Of a stretch of 64,000 nt of DNA, positions 35,352 through 43,370 are shown one piece after another. The notes beneath the pieces were generated by a model. The model worked only from the letters and a program-made list of their open reading frames with translations, had not been told where the DNA came from and did not search any database. The position numbers and the translations under genes are program-made. How positions within the stretch are numbered: position 1 is the stretch's first letter; each line of letters starts with the position of its first letter. The stretch lies in assembly GCF_036194065.1 (NCBI RefSeq), contig NZ_CP108095.1, positions 5,146,001 through 5,210,000 of the forward strand, read 5' to 3'. This DNA comes from Streptomyces sp. NBC_00239. GTDB lineage: Bacteria; Actinomycetota; Actinomycetes; Streptomycetales; Streptomycetaceae.

Positions 35352-36419
35352 ATGATCAAAGACAACGCACACTCCGGTCACCTCGGTCACCCCGGACCCC
35401 TCGGCCGGAAAGAACCCCTCGACCGCACCAACTGCACCGACCGCGTCAACCGGATCGCCCACCGCCAGCTGAACCTGGCCACGGCCCGGCAGCTCACCCG
35501 TGCCGGCGTCACGCCCGGTACCCGCGTCGGCAGGGCTCGGCCCGGTGGCCCCTGGCAGCGGCTGCTGCCCCGCGTCTACCTCCTCCAGACCGGCCCGCCG
35601 GACGCCCGCCAACGGGCCCTGTCCGCCGTCCTGTACGCGGCCGACCCCGATGCCGACCCGCTGGCCGGTACGACCGCGGCCCTCACCGGCGGTGCGGCCC
35701 TCGCCCTGCTCGGCGTCCGCGACGCCCCGCCGGACCCGCACCACGTCCTGGTCCCCGCCCCGCGCCGGGTGTCCGCCGTCCGCGGGGTCCGGCCCGTCGC
35801 CACCAGCCGCTGGCCGGCCACGCTCACCGTCTGCGGCATTCCGAGCACCCGCCCGGTCCGCGCCGCGGCCGACTTCGCCGCCCGTGCGCAGGACCCCTAC
35901 CTGGTCCGCTCGGTCCTCGCCAACGTCGTCCAGGCAGGCTGGTGCCACCCCCAGGACCTCCGCGCCGAACTCCGTGCGGCCCGCGTCCTGAACCGCCCCG
36001 CCACGCGCGCCGCGGCCGCCGAACTGGTCGCCGGGGTCCGCTCGATCGCCGAGGGCCACGCCCGCGACGCCCTCGCCCGCACCGACCTCCCGCCCCCGCT
36101 CTGGAACGCCCGCCTCTACACCCCGGACGGCTCCTTCCTCGCCTCCCCGGACGCCTACTGGCCCGACGAGGGCGTCGCCCTGGAGATCGACTCGGCGGAG
36201 TACCACTACACCCGCGACTCCTGGCACGCCACCCTCCACCGCCGCCTCCGCCTGGAGGCCCACGGCGTCCTGGTGGCCAGCGCCACCCCCTCGATGGTCC
36301 GCACCACCCCGGCAGAAGTAGTCGACGCCCTCCGCACCCTCCTCACCCTCGCCTCCACCCGCCCCCACCCCCCAACCGCCCACGCCCGAGGCCACGCCCA
36401 ACTGGAACTTCCGCTGTAG
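35352..36419 (+). CDS. AbiEi-like/DUF559-like protein (possible PD-(D/E)XK-fold regulator or nuclease)
   Basis: The 355-residue protein has an N-terminal AbiEi-type region: RQLTRAGVTPGTRVGRARPG, then RLLPRVYLLQTGPPDARQRA and a winged-helix-like TGGAALALLGV. The C-terminal third carries SPDAYWPDEGVALEIDSAEYH, a P-D-x-x-W...E-x-D pattern like the PD-(D/E)XK nucleases of DUF559/Vsr proteins, followed by a typical LHRRLRLEAHGVLVASATPSMVR. Proteins with this layout are common in Actinobacteria and sometimes annotated as AbiEi-family antitoxins. Whether it cuts DNA is unknown. It lies 52 bases before vsr, at the edge of the defence island. Confidence 0.7.
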   Translation: MIKDNAHSGHLGHPGPLGRKEPLDRTNCTDRVNRIAHRQLNLATARQLTRAGVTPGTRVGRARPGGPWQRLLPRVYLLQTGPPDARQRALSAVLYAADPDADPLAGTTAALTGGAALALLGVRDAPPDPHHVLVPAPRRVSAVRGVRPVATSRWPATLTVCGIPSTRPVRAAADFAARAQDPYLVRSVLANVVQAGWCHPQDLRAELRAARVLNRPATRAAAAELVAGVRSIAEGHARDALARTDLPPPLWNARLYTPDGSFLASPDAYWPDEGVALEIDSAEYHYTRDSWHATLHRRLRLEAHGVLVASATPSMVRTTPAEVVDALRTLLTLASTRPHPPTAHARGHAQLELPL

Positions 36420-36471
36420 CGGCCCGTGCGCTGTGTGTTCGGCCCGATGCGGCAGGGGCGAGAATGGAGGA

Positions 36472-36927
36472 GTGGAACCGCTGCAGACGACACCGGGCGT
36501 GCGACTACGGATGAGCCGCCAACGAAGCCGTGACACGGATGCCGAGCTGGCGATTCGCAAGCTGCTCCATGCCTATGGCCTGCGCTATCGCATTCACCGC
36601 AGGCCCGTGAAGGGCGTCCGGCGGGAGGCCGACATCGTGTTCGGTCCGGCTCGGGTCGCGGTGTTCGTGGACGGCTGTTTCTGGCATGGATGCCCGGAGC
36701 ACGCGACATGGCCGAAGAGCAACGCCGACTTCTGGCGCGCCAAGATCGAGGGCAACCGCGCCCGCGACCGTGACACGGACGCCCGTCTCGCCGCCGAGGG
36801 CTGGCTCTCGGTGCGCGTATGGGAGCACGAGAGCGCATCCGAGGCCGCGGTGCGGGTGTGTGACCTCGTGCAGAGACGTCGTGCATCCGAAAGCGCTCGG
36901 CCGCGTCCGGCCCCCACCGATATTTGA
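36472..36927 (+). CDS. vsr: Very-short-patch-repair type endonuclease (Vsr)
   Basis: The 151-residue protein has the Vsr core: SRDTDAELAIRKLLHAYGLRYR, then READIVFGPARVAVFVDGCFWHGC (Asp in ADIVF, catalytic His in FWHGC), then PKSNADFWRAKIEGN and LSVRVWEHE. All catalytic elements are present. Vsr nicks T:G mismatches arising from deaminated 5-methylcytosine, and it usually goes with Dcm-type methyltransferases, as here. It may also serve as a restriction nuclease in its own right. The start is uncertain: GTG 36472 fits the family N-terminus but its GGAGG is very close; ATG 36511 would delete conserved residues. It is 78 bases ahead of the HTH-ATPase gene. Confidence 0.88.
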   Translation: MEPLQTTPGVRLRMSRQRSRDTDAELAIRKLLHAYGLRYRIHRRPVKGVRREADIVFGPARVAVFVDGCFWHGCPEHATWPKSNADFWRAKIEGNRARDRDTDARLAAEGWLSVRVWEHESASEAAVRVCDLVQRRRASESARPRPAPTDI

Positions 36928-36946
36928 CAACAGGCCTTCCGTCAAA
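36923..36946. promoter_or_regulatory. TTTGAC-N12-GTCAAA inverted repeat (candidate operator)
   Basis: Perfect 6-bp arms (36923-36928 and 36941-36946) sit on the vsr stop codon and 60-83 bases upstream of the HTH-ATPase start. As the downstream protein has an XRE-type HTH, this is a candidate site of autoregulation. The TTGACA inside it may look like a -35 box, but no -10 with correct spacing follows (TAGGCT lies 27 bases downstream). Confidence 0.5.
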
Positions 36947-37005
36947 CGGTCGCTGCTAGGCTCGGTTTCGGAGCACGTGGACGATCACGACCGGGAGGAT
37001 GGCGC

Positions 37006-39099
37006 ATGGAGCAGCGGGTCGAGGAGTTCGGTCCGTGGCTCGGACGTCAACTCGGGCGTCTGGACATGTCGCAGACCGAACTGGCGGACCGCCTCGGCCT
37101 GACGCGGGCCGCGGTGTCCGCGTGGATCACGGGCCGTTCGGAGCCGCGGGAGGAGACCAAGCGGGCTCTCGCGGAGGTCTTCGGCACAGATCCGGCAGCG
37201 GTGTTGGAAAGGGTCACCGACATATCAGCCAACCTCCCGCTGCAGTGGCATCACCGGCCGGCGCACAGCGATGGCGGGCGTGAGTACGGAAACGCCGCCG
37301 CCTTCGCCTTCGACGCCGACATGTCCGTGCTGGCCCGTGAGGCGACACAGAACTCGCTCGACGAGAGACATGACACGAGCAAGCCCGTCCGGGTGCGGTA
37401 CACGCTGCACGAGTTGAGCGGCGACCACCTGGACTCCTTCCTGGACACGCTTCGCTGGGCGGAGCTGCGTGGTCACTACGAGCAGGCGGCCGCGGCCGAG
37501 CAGAAGGTGTCGAGGAGCCTGCGGGCGGCTCTGGATGAACTGGAAGCCGCTCGCACCTTGTTGCTGCTTCGCGTGGACGACTACAACGCCGCGGGACTCA
37601 CGGGTCCCGAATACCACGACGGTCGATTCGCCGCCGTGGTGCGACGGCAACTCGACAGCCACAAGCAGAACGGTGGGAGGGCCGGCGGCTCGTACGGTCT
37701 GGGCAAGGCGACCTTGTGGGCGACCAGCCGCTTCGGCCTGGTGTTGATCAATTCCACCCTCTCGGCCCCCCACGAGGGTCGTACGGAGCGGCGGGTCATC
37801 GGCCGCCTCGACCTCCCCTGGCGACAGGTGGACGGCCAGTCGTATGCCGGGCCGGCGTGGTTCGGTGAACCCGAGACCGAGCCTGAACACAAAGGGGTGT
37901 CTCGCTCCTGGTGGGCGGACGAAGCGACGGTGCGCGGCCTGCATCTGGAACGGGAGGGCACCGATCCCGGCACTTCATTCCTCGTCGTCGGTGCGCACGA
38001 CGCATCGGGTGACACCGAAACCCTGCAGGACCTGCACGACAAACTGGTCGGTTCGCTGGCGAACGACTTCTGGGCGGCGATGATCGGCGGGCGCGACGCC
38101 GGCGCCCTCCTCGACGCGTGTGTGACGACATTCCGCAATGGCGAAGTGGTCATCCCGGAGGAGCGGGTCGACCCGCATGCCCGTCATCAGGCCCTGAGCC
38201 GATCCCTCCAGGCGTACCTGGACGGTGGAACCGTCACCGAGCTCACTTCGGGGGGCCAGGTGGCGCGTGTGGACGTGCCGCTGGTCGTCACCCCGCTGAA
38301 GGGGACGGGGCGACCGCGTGACAAGGGTCGGGAACACCCTGCGGTACTGCTCCTCACCCCGGCCGCCGACGGCGACGCGACGCACAGCCGCGTCGTGTTC
38401 ATGCGTGGCAACCGCATGGCCATCACCCATCACCGGCCGCGCGAACTGCCGCTGGGGGCGCTCCCCTTCCAGGCTGTGCTGCTCGCGGGCTATGCGACCG
38501 AGCGTGACGGCGAGGACGTGGCGCTCGCGGAGGCGTTTCTGCGCGCTTCAGAGCCCCCGGAACACGACCGATGGGATCGGACCGAGGAACTCACCTCCCT
38601 CTACGAGCGTGGTGCCCTCACCCGCCTCAAGGAGTTCCGTGCCGACGTGGACGAGGCAGTCCGTGCGCTCGTGGGACGGCGTGAGCCGGGTCGCTCCGGC
38701 GGTCCGGCGGCGCTGCGCGAACTGCTCAAGCTCGACGCGCCGCCCACCTCCGGGAAGAAGGCGCAGGGCTTCCCCTCGGTGCGGCGCGTCGACGCCCGTG
38801 TCACGGCCGACGGGGCCTGGCACGCGACCGTCACGCTGCGGCTTCCGGACGCGCAGGATCCCTGGCTGCTGAAACCCGTGGCGAAGTTCGACGTGCGCTC
38901 CGGCGGTCGTCCGGTGGTGGGGTGGAGCGAACTCACGGCTGTCGAGAGTTGCCGTGTCGACCAAGGGGATCTGATGATCGATGCCGGTGCGCGGACGGCG
39001 GTCTTCCATGGGATCACCGACCCGGCCACCCACCCCGTACAGGGCGCGTATGCCCGGCTCGTGGTGGATGTACAGAAGTCCCGAGGGAGTGCGCTGTGA
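37006..39099 (+). CDS. XRE-family HTH fused to a GHKL-type ATPase
   Basis: The 697-residue protein starts at ATG 37006. Residues 15-65 form an XRE-type DNA-binding HTH (MSQTELADRLGLTRAAVSAW). A GHKL (HSP90/MutL/histidine-kinase-like) ATP-binding domain follows at about 95-260. The N-box is LAREATQNSLDE (E112, N116), the second box is LLRVDDYNAAGLTG (D191-D192) and the third is GGSYGLGKATLWATS (227-241) with its GxGK. The rest (about 270-697) is a second region without a recognised domain, ending in beta-rich sequence. ATP-dependent dimerisation is the likely switch. It overlaps the next gene by 4 bases. The fusion suggests a sensor that couples DNA binding with ATP use, probably in phage defence. 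Confidence 0.82.
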   Translation: MEQRVEEFGPWLGRQLGRLDMSQTELADRLGLTRAAVSAWITGRSEPREETKRALAEVFGTDPAAVLERVTDISANLPLQWHHRPAHSDGGREYGNAAAFAFDADMSVLAREATQNSLDERHDTSKPVRVRYTLHELSGDHLDSFLDTLRWAELRGHYEQAAAAEQKVSRSLRAALDELEAARTLLLLRVDDYNAAGLTGPEYHDGRFAAVVRRQLDSHKQNGGRAGGSYGLGKATLWATSRFGLVLINSTLSAPHEGRTERRVIGRLDLPWRQVDGQSYAGPAWFGEPETEPEHKGVSRSWWADEATVRGLHLEREGTDPGTSFLVVGAHDASGDTETLQDLHDKLVGSLANDFWAAMIGGRDAGALLDACVTTFRNGEVVIPEERVDPHARHQALSRSLQAYLDGGTVTELTSGGQVARVDVPLVVTPLKGTGRPRDKGREHPAVLLLTPAADGDATHSRVVFMRGNRMAITHHRPRELPLGALPFQAVLLAGYATERDGEDVALAEAFLRASEPPEHDRWDRTEELTSLYERGALTRLKEFRADVDEAVRALVGRREPGRSGGPAALRELLKLDAPPTSGKKAQGFPSVRRVDARVTADGAWHATVTLRLPDAQDPWLLKPVAKFDVRSGGRPVVGWSELTAVESCRVDQGDLMIDAGARTAVFHGITDPATHPVQGAYARLVVDVQKSRGSAL

Positions 39100-40073
39100 A
39101 GTCGTCCTTTCCCTACCCGACGCTCTTCGGCGACATCGATCTGAAAGTGCATTCGGTGTCCGTCGACCAGTCGGAACTGCCGTACACCATGATCTCGCCG
39201 CCGGACCGGACCGTCGCCTTGCACCAGAGCGGGCGACAGGCCTGGGAGTGTGCCACGCTACGGCTGGAGGCGACTCTGCCGCGGGAGGAGCTGGGCAGCG
39301 GGGCCTGGACGGATGTGGTGTGTCTTGCCGTCCTGTCGGAAAAGGCCACGAACGCCCGTACCGTCGGCCGGTTGCACCTGGCCGAGGACGGCACAGCCCG
39401 CGGCACGGTCGAACTGGCGCGGATGCGTCATCGCAGCCGCGCCACACTGACCCTGTTGGTGGTGGCCACGGTGGAAGGTGTCGCCGGGCGCGTCATCGGC
39501 TCCGCGGTACAGGACTGGTACATCGATCTGAAGGCCTCGGCACCGGTCCGGCAGCGCGAGATCGAGATCGTCGAAGTCGACTTCAGGGAGGGACCGCACG
39601 CATGGCTGCGGCCCTACCGCGACTCCGCCTGGATCGTCGAGACGGTCGGCGACATCCCCACGGTCTACCTCAACACCGGTGCGGTCGAAGGCCTCACAGA
39701 GTTGTTGTCGGGCGCCGGCAGTCCCGCAGAGAAGATCGTCCGCGACTTGACGGCCGGACAGATCGCTCAGGATGCGTGGACCGCGATGTTCCATACGGCC
39801 GTCAGCGACCTGGACGAGGACGAGGACGGCACACCGCACATGCCGACGGGTTGGCGTGAGGCGGTGCTGCGCATGATGCTCCCGGACGTCGTGCCGGGCC
39901 GCGGGCTCGCCGAAGCCCTCCACGAGATAACCCGACGCCGAACCCAGGGCTACGGTTGGGCGGAGATCCAGACGGGAGTGCAGTTCGCGGCGTCGCGGCG
40001 CAGCCGGACCTCGCGGAACCTGACCAGTGCGTTGCGGTCGCTCGACCGTGCGGAGAGGACGACACCCCGATGA
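39096..40073 (+). CDS. Unknown protein, middle gene of the HTH-ATPase module
   Basis: The 325-residue protein starts at GTG 39096, overlapping the HTH-ATPase stop (GTGA). The open frame further upstream is a shadow of that gene. The N-terminal 190 residues are predicted beta-rich (LFGDIDLKVHSVSVDQSEL; GRLHLAEDGTARGTVELAR). The C-terminal part is helical, with an Asp/Glu run (SDLDEDEDGTPHM) and a basic end (ASRRSRTSRNLTSALRSLDR). There is no signal peptide, membrane helix or nuclease motif. I do not recognise a family. Coupled translation with its neighbours suggests a complex. Confidence 0.6.
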   Translation: MKSSFPYPTLFGDIDLKVHSVSVDQSELPYTMISPPDRTVALHQSGRQAWECATLRLEATLPREELGSGAWTDVVCLAVLSEKATNARTVGRLHLAEDGTARGTVELARMRHRSRATLTLLVVATVEGVAGRVIGSAVQDWYIDLKASAPVRQREIEIVEVDFREGPHAWLRPYRDSAWIVETVGDIPTVYLNTGAVEGLTELLSGAGSPAEKIVRDLTAGQIAQDAWTAMFHTAVSDLDEDEDGTPHMPTGWREAVLRMMLPDVVPGRGLAEALHEITRRRTQGYGWAEIQTGVQFAASRRSRTSRNLTSALRSLDRAERTTPR

Positions 40074-41017
40074 ACCGCACGCACGGCCACGTACACCCGG
40101 ACGTGCTCGGCCTGTTGCCCGACGCCGCGGTCGCCAAGCACCTAAGCCGCGCGGCGCAGGAAGGGCGGGAACGACTCCCTCAGGTGGCCTTGCTCAGGGC
40201 TGCCGAGTCCATGGACGATGCCGCGCGCCGGCGGGTCGCTCCGGTACGAGACCTCCTCGACCACGCGATGCGACGTTTTCCCGACAAGCGGACCGCGGCT
40301 GACGGCTGGCTGGCCCCTCGCCTGCACGCAACCCTGCGGCTGACGCGGGCCGAGGCAGCCGACGGCAGGCTGTGGAACTTCCTCGCCATGATCGTTGCTC
40401 CCGACTACGTCGTGTGGCGACACAAGGGCGCGCCGACCGATCGAGCCGACGGCATCGCCGGTGCGGCCCGGTTCTGTGGAGCGCACTACACGCAGGCCTT
40501 CTCCCGACTCTGGTGGGCGGCGGAGCTGTTCCGGAACGGTGCCGACTACCGACCGGTCGAGTCGGCCTGCCGAGTCCAGGACGTGCTGCAGACGGTACTG
40601 AGGCTCGACGTCATCGACCATCGACCCACCGCACAGGCGATGTTGGGCGTCATCGAGCGGCAGCTGGCCGCGGGTGTCCCGCGTCCCGGTGACCGGGTGA
40701 ATGCCCTCGCATCGGCTGTCAACGCCGCAGCCAGCACGCTCGTCTACGACGTGCTGGCCCCCGACCGGGAGCCGGATCTAGAAGCGCTGAGCGAGTGGAT
40801 CGAGGAGGCCCAGCACAGTCCGGCCGTCCCGTTGGACCGGCTCCCGGAGGGGCCGGACGACGGCGCGGTGAGCAGGCACTCCGTGGAAGCCCTCCTGCCG
40901 ATGTTCGAGAAACTGCTCGCGGAAGCCCCGGTACGGGATCGGGGCGCGCAACAGGGCGGCGCACCGAAGGCCGCACCGATCGGGGTCAGCCTGGTGAAGG
41001 CGTCCGATCCGGCCTGA
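40070..41017 (+). CDS. Unknown helical protein (possibly DUF6339-like), third gene of the module
   Basis: The 315-residue protein starts at ATG 40070, overlapping the previous stop (ATGA). It begins HPDVLGLLPDAAVAKHLSRAAQEG and is almost entirely helical. Landmark segments are GRLWNFLAMIVAPDYVVWRH, FSRLWWAAELFRNGADY and VESACRVQDVLQTVLRL. The layout (R-L-W-N-x-L...Y-V-x-W-R) recalls the DUF6339 family, which I believe occurs near DNA methylases; this is from memory and not certain. No catalytic motif is seen. Its stop lies only 6 bases from the stop of the convergent methyltransferase gene. Confidence 0.55.
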   Translation: MNRTHGHVHPDVLGLLPDAAVAKHLSRAAQEGRERLPQVALLRAAESMDDAARRRVAPVRDLLDHAMRRFPDKRTAADGWLAPRLHATLRLTRAEAADGRLWNFLAMIVAPDYVVWRHKGAPTDRADGIAGAARFCGAHYTQAFSRLWWAAELFRNGADYRPVESACRVQDVLQTVLRLDVIDHRPTAQAMLGVIERQLAAGVPRPGDRVNALASAVNAAASTLVYDVLAPDREPDLEALSEWIEEAQHSPAVPLDRLPEGPDDGAVSRHSVEALLPMFEKLLAEAPVRDRGAQQGGAPKAAPIGVSLVKASDPA

Positions 41018-41023
41018 CGTTCG

Positions 41024-42286
41024 TCAGAGGCGTGTGGCGAGGAACTCGTGGATGGCCTTGGCGAGGGCGGTGCCGAGACCCACGGGCACGGCGTTGCCGA
41101 TCTGCCGGGCGATCTGGACCTTCGTCCCGTACCAGAGGTAGTCCTCGGGGAAGCCCTGAATGAGGGCGGCCTCGTAGTGCGTGATGGGGCGATGTTCCAC
41201 GGGGTGGAGGTAACGTCCCTTCTCTGGCTTGTAGAACTCGGTGCGGATCGTCACGGACGGGTGATTCCAGCGCAAACGCCCCATGACGTCGCCGGAGCCG
41301 TTGTTGTGCCGGTCCCAACTTTCGGTGGACAGGTAGATCTCAGGCCCGTCGAGCAGGTCGTAACCGGCTTCGGTGGAGAGCCTGATGTCGTTTCCGTCCA
41401 TGCGGTAGTGGACGTCACGGAGGTGTTTCCTGTTGCCGTCCTCCGGAATGGCTTTGTAGCGGGCTCGAGAGAGTTCTTCGGGTCTGCGTCCGAAATGCAG
41501 GTCCGTGGTCTTGAAGTAGCCGGGAACGCCTTCGACGAACGCGGGCCGACCCGGCCTGGGCGCCGGCATGTCCGTCAGGAGCGGGCGCTTCGCGGACTTC
41601 TCGAACACCTTCCGGACCGGTGCCCAGCGCGGGAGCGAATCGAACAGCGGACTCTGGCCGACCTCGACCTCGTCGTGGCCGTTCTTAGCGTGGGTGGGAC
41701 GGGGGTGCACGAGGCTTGAACCGAGCCGTTTGTGGGTGCAGATGACTATGACCCGCCGGCGTGCCTGCGGGACCCCGAAATCGGCCGCATTCAGCACGGC
41801 CGGTTCGACCGTGTAGTCGTGCAGCGGATGCCCGGGGGTCTGTGACGCCGTGCGGAGGTCCTCGAACTGGGGGGATCTGAGGAAACGATCCACGTTTTCG
41901 ATGACGAACAGGCTGGGGTTGACCTCTGCGACCACCCTGACGTACTCGCGCCACAGCTCGTTGCGGGGATCGCTCGGATCTTCCTTGCCGAGTCCGGAGA
42001 ATCCCTGGCACGGCGGGCCGCCCATGATGATGTCGGCCTGCCCTTTGAAAGGCTTTGCGTCGAACTCGGCGATGTCCCCGTCGTGCACGTTGGAGCCGCC
42101 GAAGTTCGCCGCGTACGTGGACGCCGCCGCCTTGTCGAATTCGACCGCCGCCACGGAAACGAAGGGGTTCGGGCCAGTCGCGGGGCGGTACCCCCTGAAG
42201 CCGGCCGAGAAGCCCCCGGCCCCGGCGAACAGGTCCATCACGCGGATCTGCCCGGACCGGGGCGGAGGGGACTGCTCGTGGTTCAT
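41024..42286 (-). CDS. DNA (cytosine-5) methyltransferase, catalytically complete
   Basis: The 420-residue enzyme transfers a methyl group from S-adenosylmethionine to C5 of cytosine. Motif I is VMDLFAGAGGFSAGF; motif IV GGPPCQGFSGLGK carries the catalytic Cys (C93); motif VI is LFVIENVDR (E130-N131-V132); motif VIII is PQARRRVIVI; motif X is IGNAVPVGLG near the C-terminus. The recognition domain lies between VIII and IX (about residues 190-340). The start ATG 42286 is 5 bases after the stop of the upstream methyltransferase gene, so translation is coupled. The target sequence is unknown. It protects host DNA or marks self in the island's system. Confidence 0.92.
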   Translation of the reverse strand: MNHEQSPPPRSGQIRVMDLFAGAGGFSAGFRGYRPATGPNPFVSVAAVEFDKAAASTYAANFGGSNVHDGDIAEFDAKPFKGQADIIMGGPPCQGFSGLGKEDPSDPRNELWREYVRVVAEVNPSLFVIENVDRFLRSPQFEDLRTASQTPGHPLHDYTVEPAVLNAADFGVPQARRRVIVICTHKRLGSSLVHPRPTHAKNGHDEVEVGQSPLFDSLPRWAPVRKVFEKSAKRPLLTDMPAPRPGRPAFVEGVPGYFKTTDLHFGRRPEELSRARYKAIPEDGNRKHLRDVHYRMDGNDIRLSTEAGYDLLDGPEIYLSTESWDRHNNGSGDVMGRLRWNHPSVTIRTEFYKPEKGRYLHPVEHRPITHYEAALIQGFPEDYLWYGTKVQIARQIGNAVPVGLGTALAKAIHEFLATRL

Positions 42287-42291
42287 GGGGA

Positions 42292-43323
42292 TCAATTGTA
42301 GTCGCCGGAAACGGACGTCATCGCCGCCGAAGCGCTTCCCGAGCCCGCCAGGACCCTGGCGACGGCCAGGCCCAGTGCACGTCCGACCGGAGGCGGCGAG
42401 GCGTGGCCCACCTGTCGATACCGAGCAGTCTTCTTCCCGGCAATCAGCCAGTCGTCGGGAAACCCCTGCAGGATCGCTGCCTGCTCCACGGTGAGAGGCA
42501 TCATGCCGGGCCTGCCCAGTGAGGGGTCCCACCGGAACCCGGCGTCCGGCACTGTGTCGGCCACCGTCCCGCCGTCCACACCCATCCGGGCCCAGGCCTT
42601 TTTCGAGCCGGTCGGTCCGAGGTCCGCTCCACCCCGATCCCACGACCCACCCACCAGGGTGGGAGCAGGACGATCGGCCTGGTCGGCCCAGGCGTGGGCC
42701 TCGGGCCAGCCTCTGGCGGCCATGGAGGCGGCCAAGGCCTCACCCACGGTCACGGGCCGCGGCACCGTGGCCGACGGGGGAGTGAAGGAGTCGAGGAGCG
42801 CTCCCTTGAACGCGACCAGGACGCCCTGGCGACGCTGCTGGGGCACCCCGAAGTCGGCCGCGTCCACGACGAGCCACCGATGCCGGTATCCGAGGTGGTC
42901 CAGTTCGCTCTCGATCTCCGCACGGATCGATGTGTAGGCGGGCTTCGTGACGAGTTCGGGGACGTTCTCAAGGAGCAGCGCCCGGGGCTGCACTCCGTGG
43001 AGCAGGAGCACGGCGGCTCGCAGCAGCCGGATTTCGGACATGCTCTCCGGCCTGGCCACGGCGGCGGTCGCCCGGACCCGGGGCAGGCCGGCCGAGAGGA
43101 GGTCCACGTCGTACGTTTCCTCGTGTTCGGCAGGGTCGAACTCGGCCAGGTCCGTTGTCAGTACGTTCCAGTCGGGTCGGTTCAGCCGCAGCGTTTCGCA
43201 GGCGACCGGCCGATTGTCCAGGAGCAGCACCGGGTCGAAGCCTGCCTGCTCCAGGCCCAGGGCCAGGCCGCCGGCACCCGAACAGATGTCGAGTGATCGA
43301 AAGCGCGGTGTTGTGGTCGTCAC
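42292..43323 (-). CDS. DNA cytosine methyltransferase homologue lacking the catalytic Cys
   Basis: The 343-residue protein has motif I (SLDICSGAGGLALGL), motif VI (ALLLENVPEL, E119-N120-V121) and motif VIII (PQQRRQGVLVA), plus a late motif X-like RQVGHASPPPVGRAL. Motif IV, however, reads SAGLPRVRATAA: the Cys after Pro is Arg (R82), checked in the DNA as CCC CGG. Without this Cys the covalent 6-position attack cannot occur, so it should not methylate. SAM binding may remain. It is co-translated with the complete methyltransferase, so it may be a specificity, scaffold or allosteric partner. A pseudogene is unlikely as the frame is open and other motifs are kept. Confidence 0.85.
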   Translation of the reverse strand: MTTTTPRFRSLDICSGAGGLALGLEQAGFDPVLLLDNRPVACETLRLNRPDWNVLTTDLAEFDPAEHEETYDVDLLSAGLPRVRATAAVARPESMSEIRLLRAAVLLLHGVQPRALLLENVPELVTKPAYTSIRAEIESELDHLGYRHRWLVVDAADFGVPQQRRQGVLVAFKGALLDSFTPPSATVPRPVTVGEALAASMAARGWPEAHAWADQADRPAPTLVGGSWDRGGADLGPTGSKKAWARMGVDGGTVADTVPDAGFRWDPSLGRPGMMPLTVEQAAILQGFPDDWLIAGKKTARYRQVGHASPPPVGRALGLAVARVLAGSGSASAAMTSVSGDYN

Positions 43324-43370
43324 TACAGACCCTCCTTCGGTTGCCGACGATGCGCCCGGCCGGAACGGCC

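Noticed and set aside
36924..36929. TTGACA as a -35 box for the HTH-ATPase operon
   Set aside because: No -10 box at 16-19 bases follows; TAGGCT is 27 bases away. The sequence is better explained by the inverted repeat.
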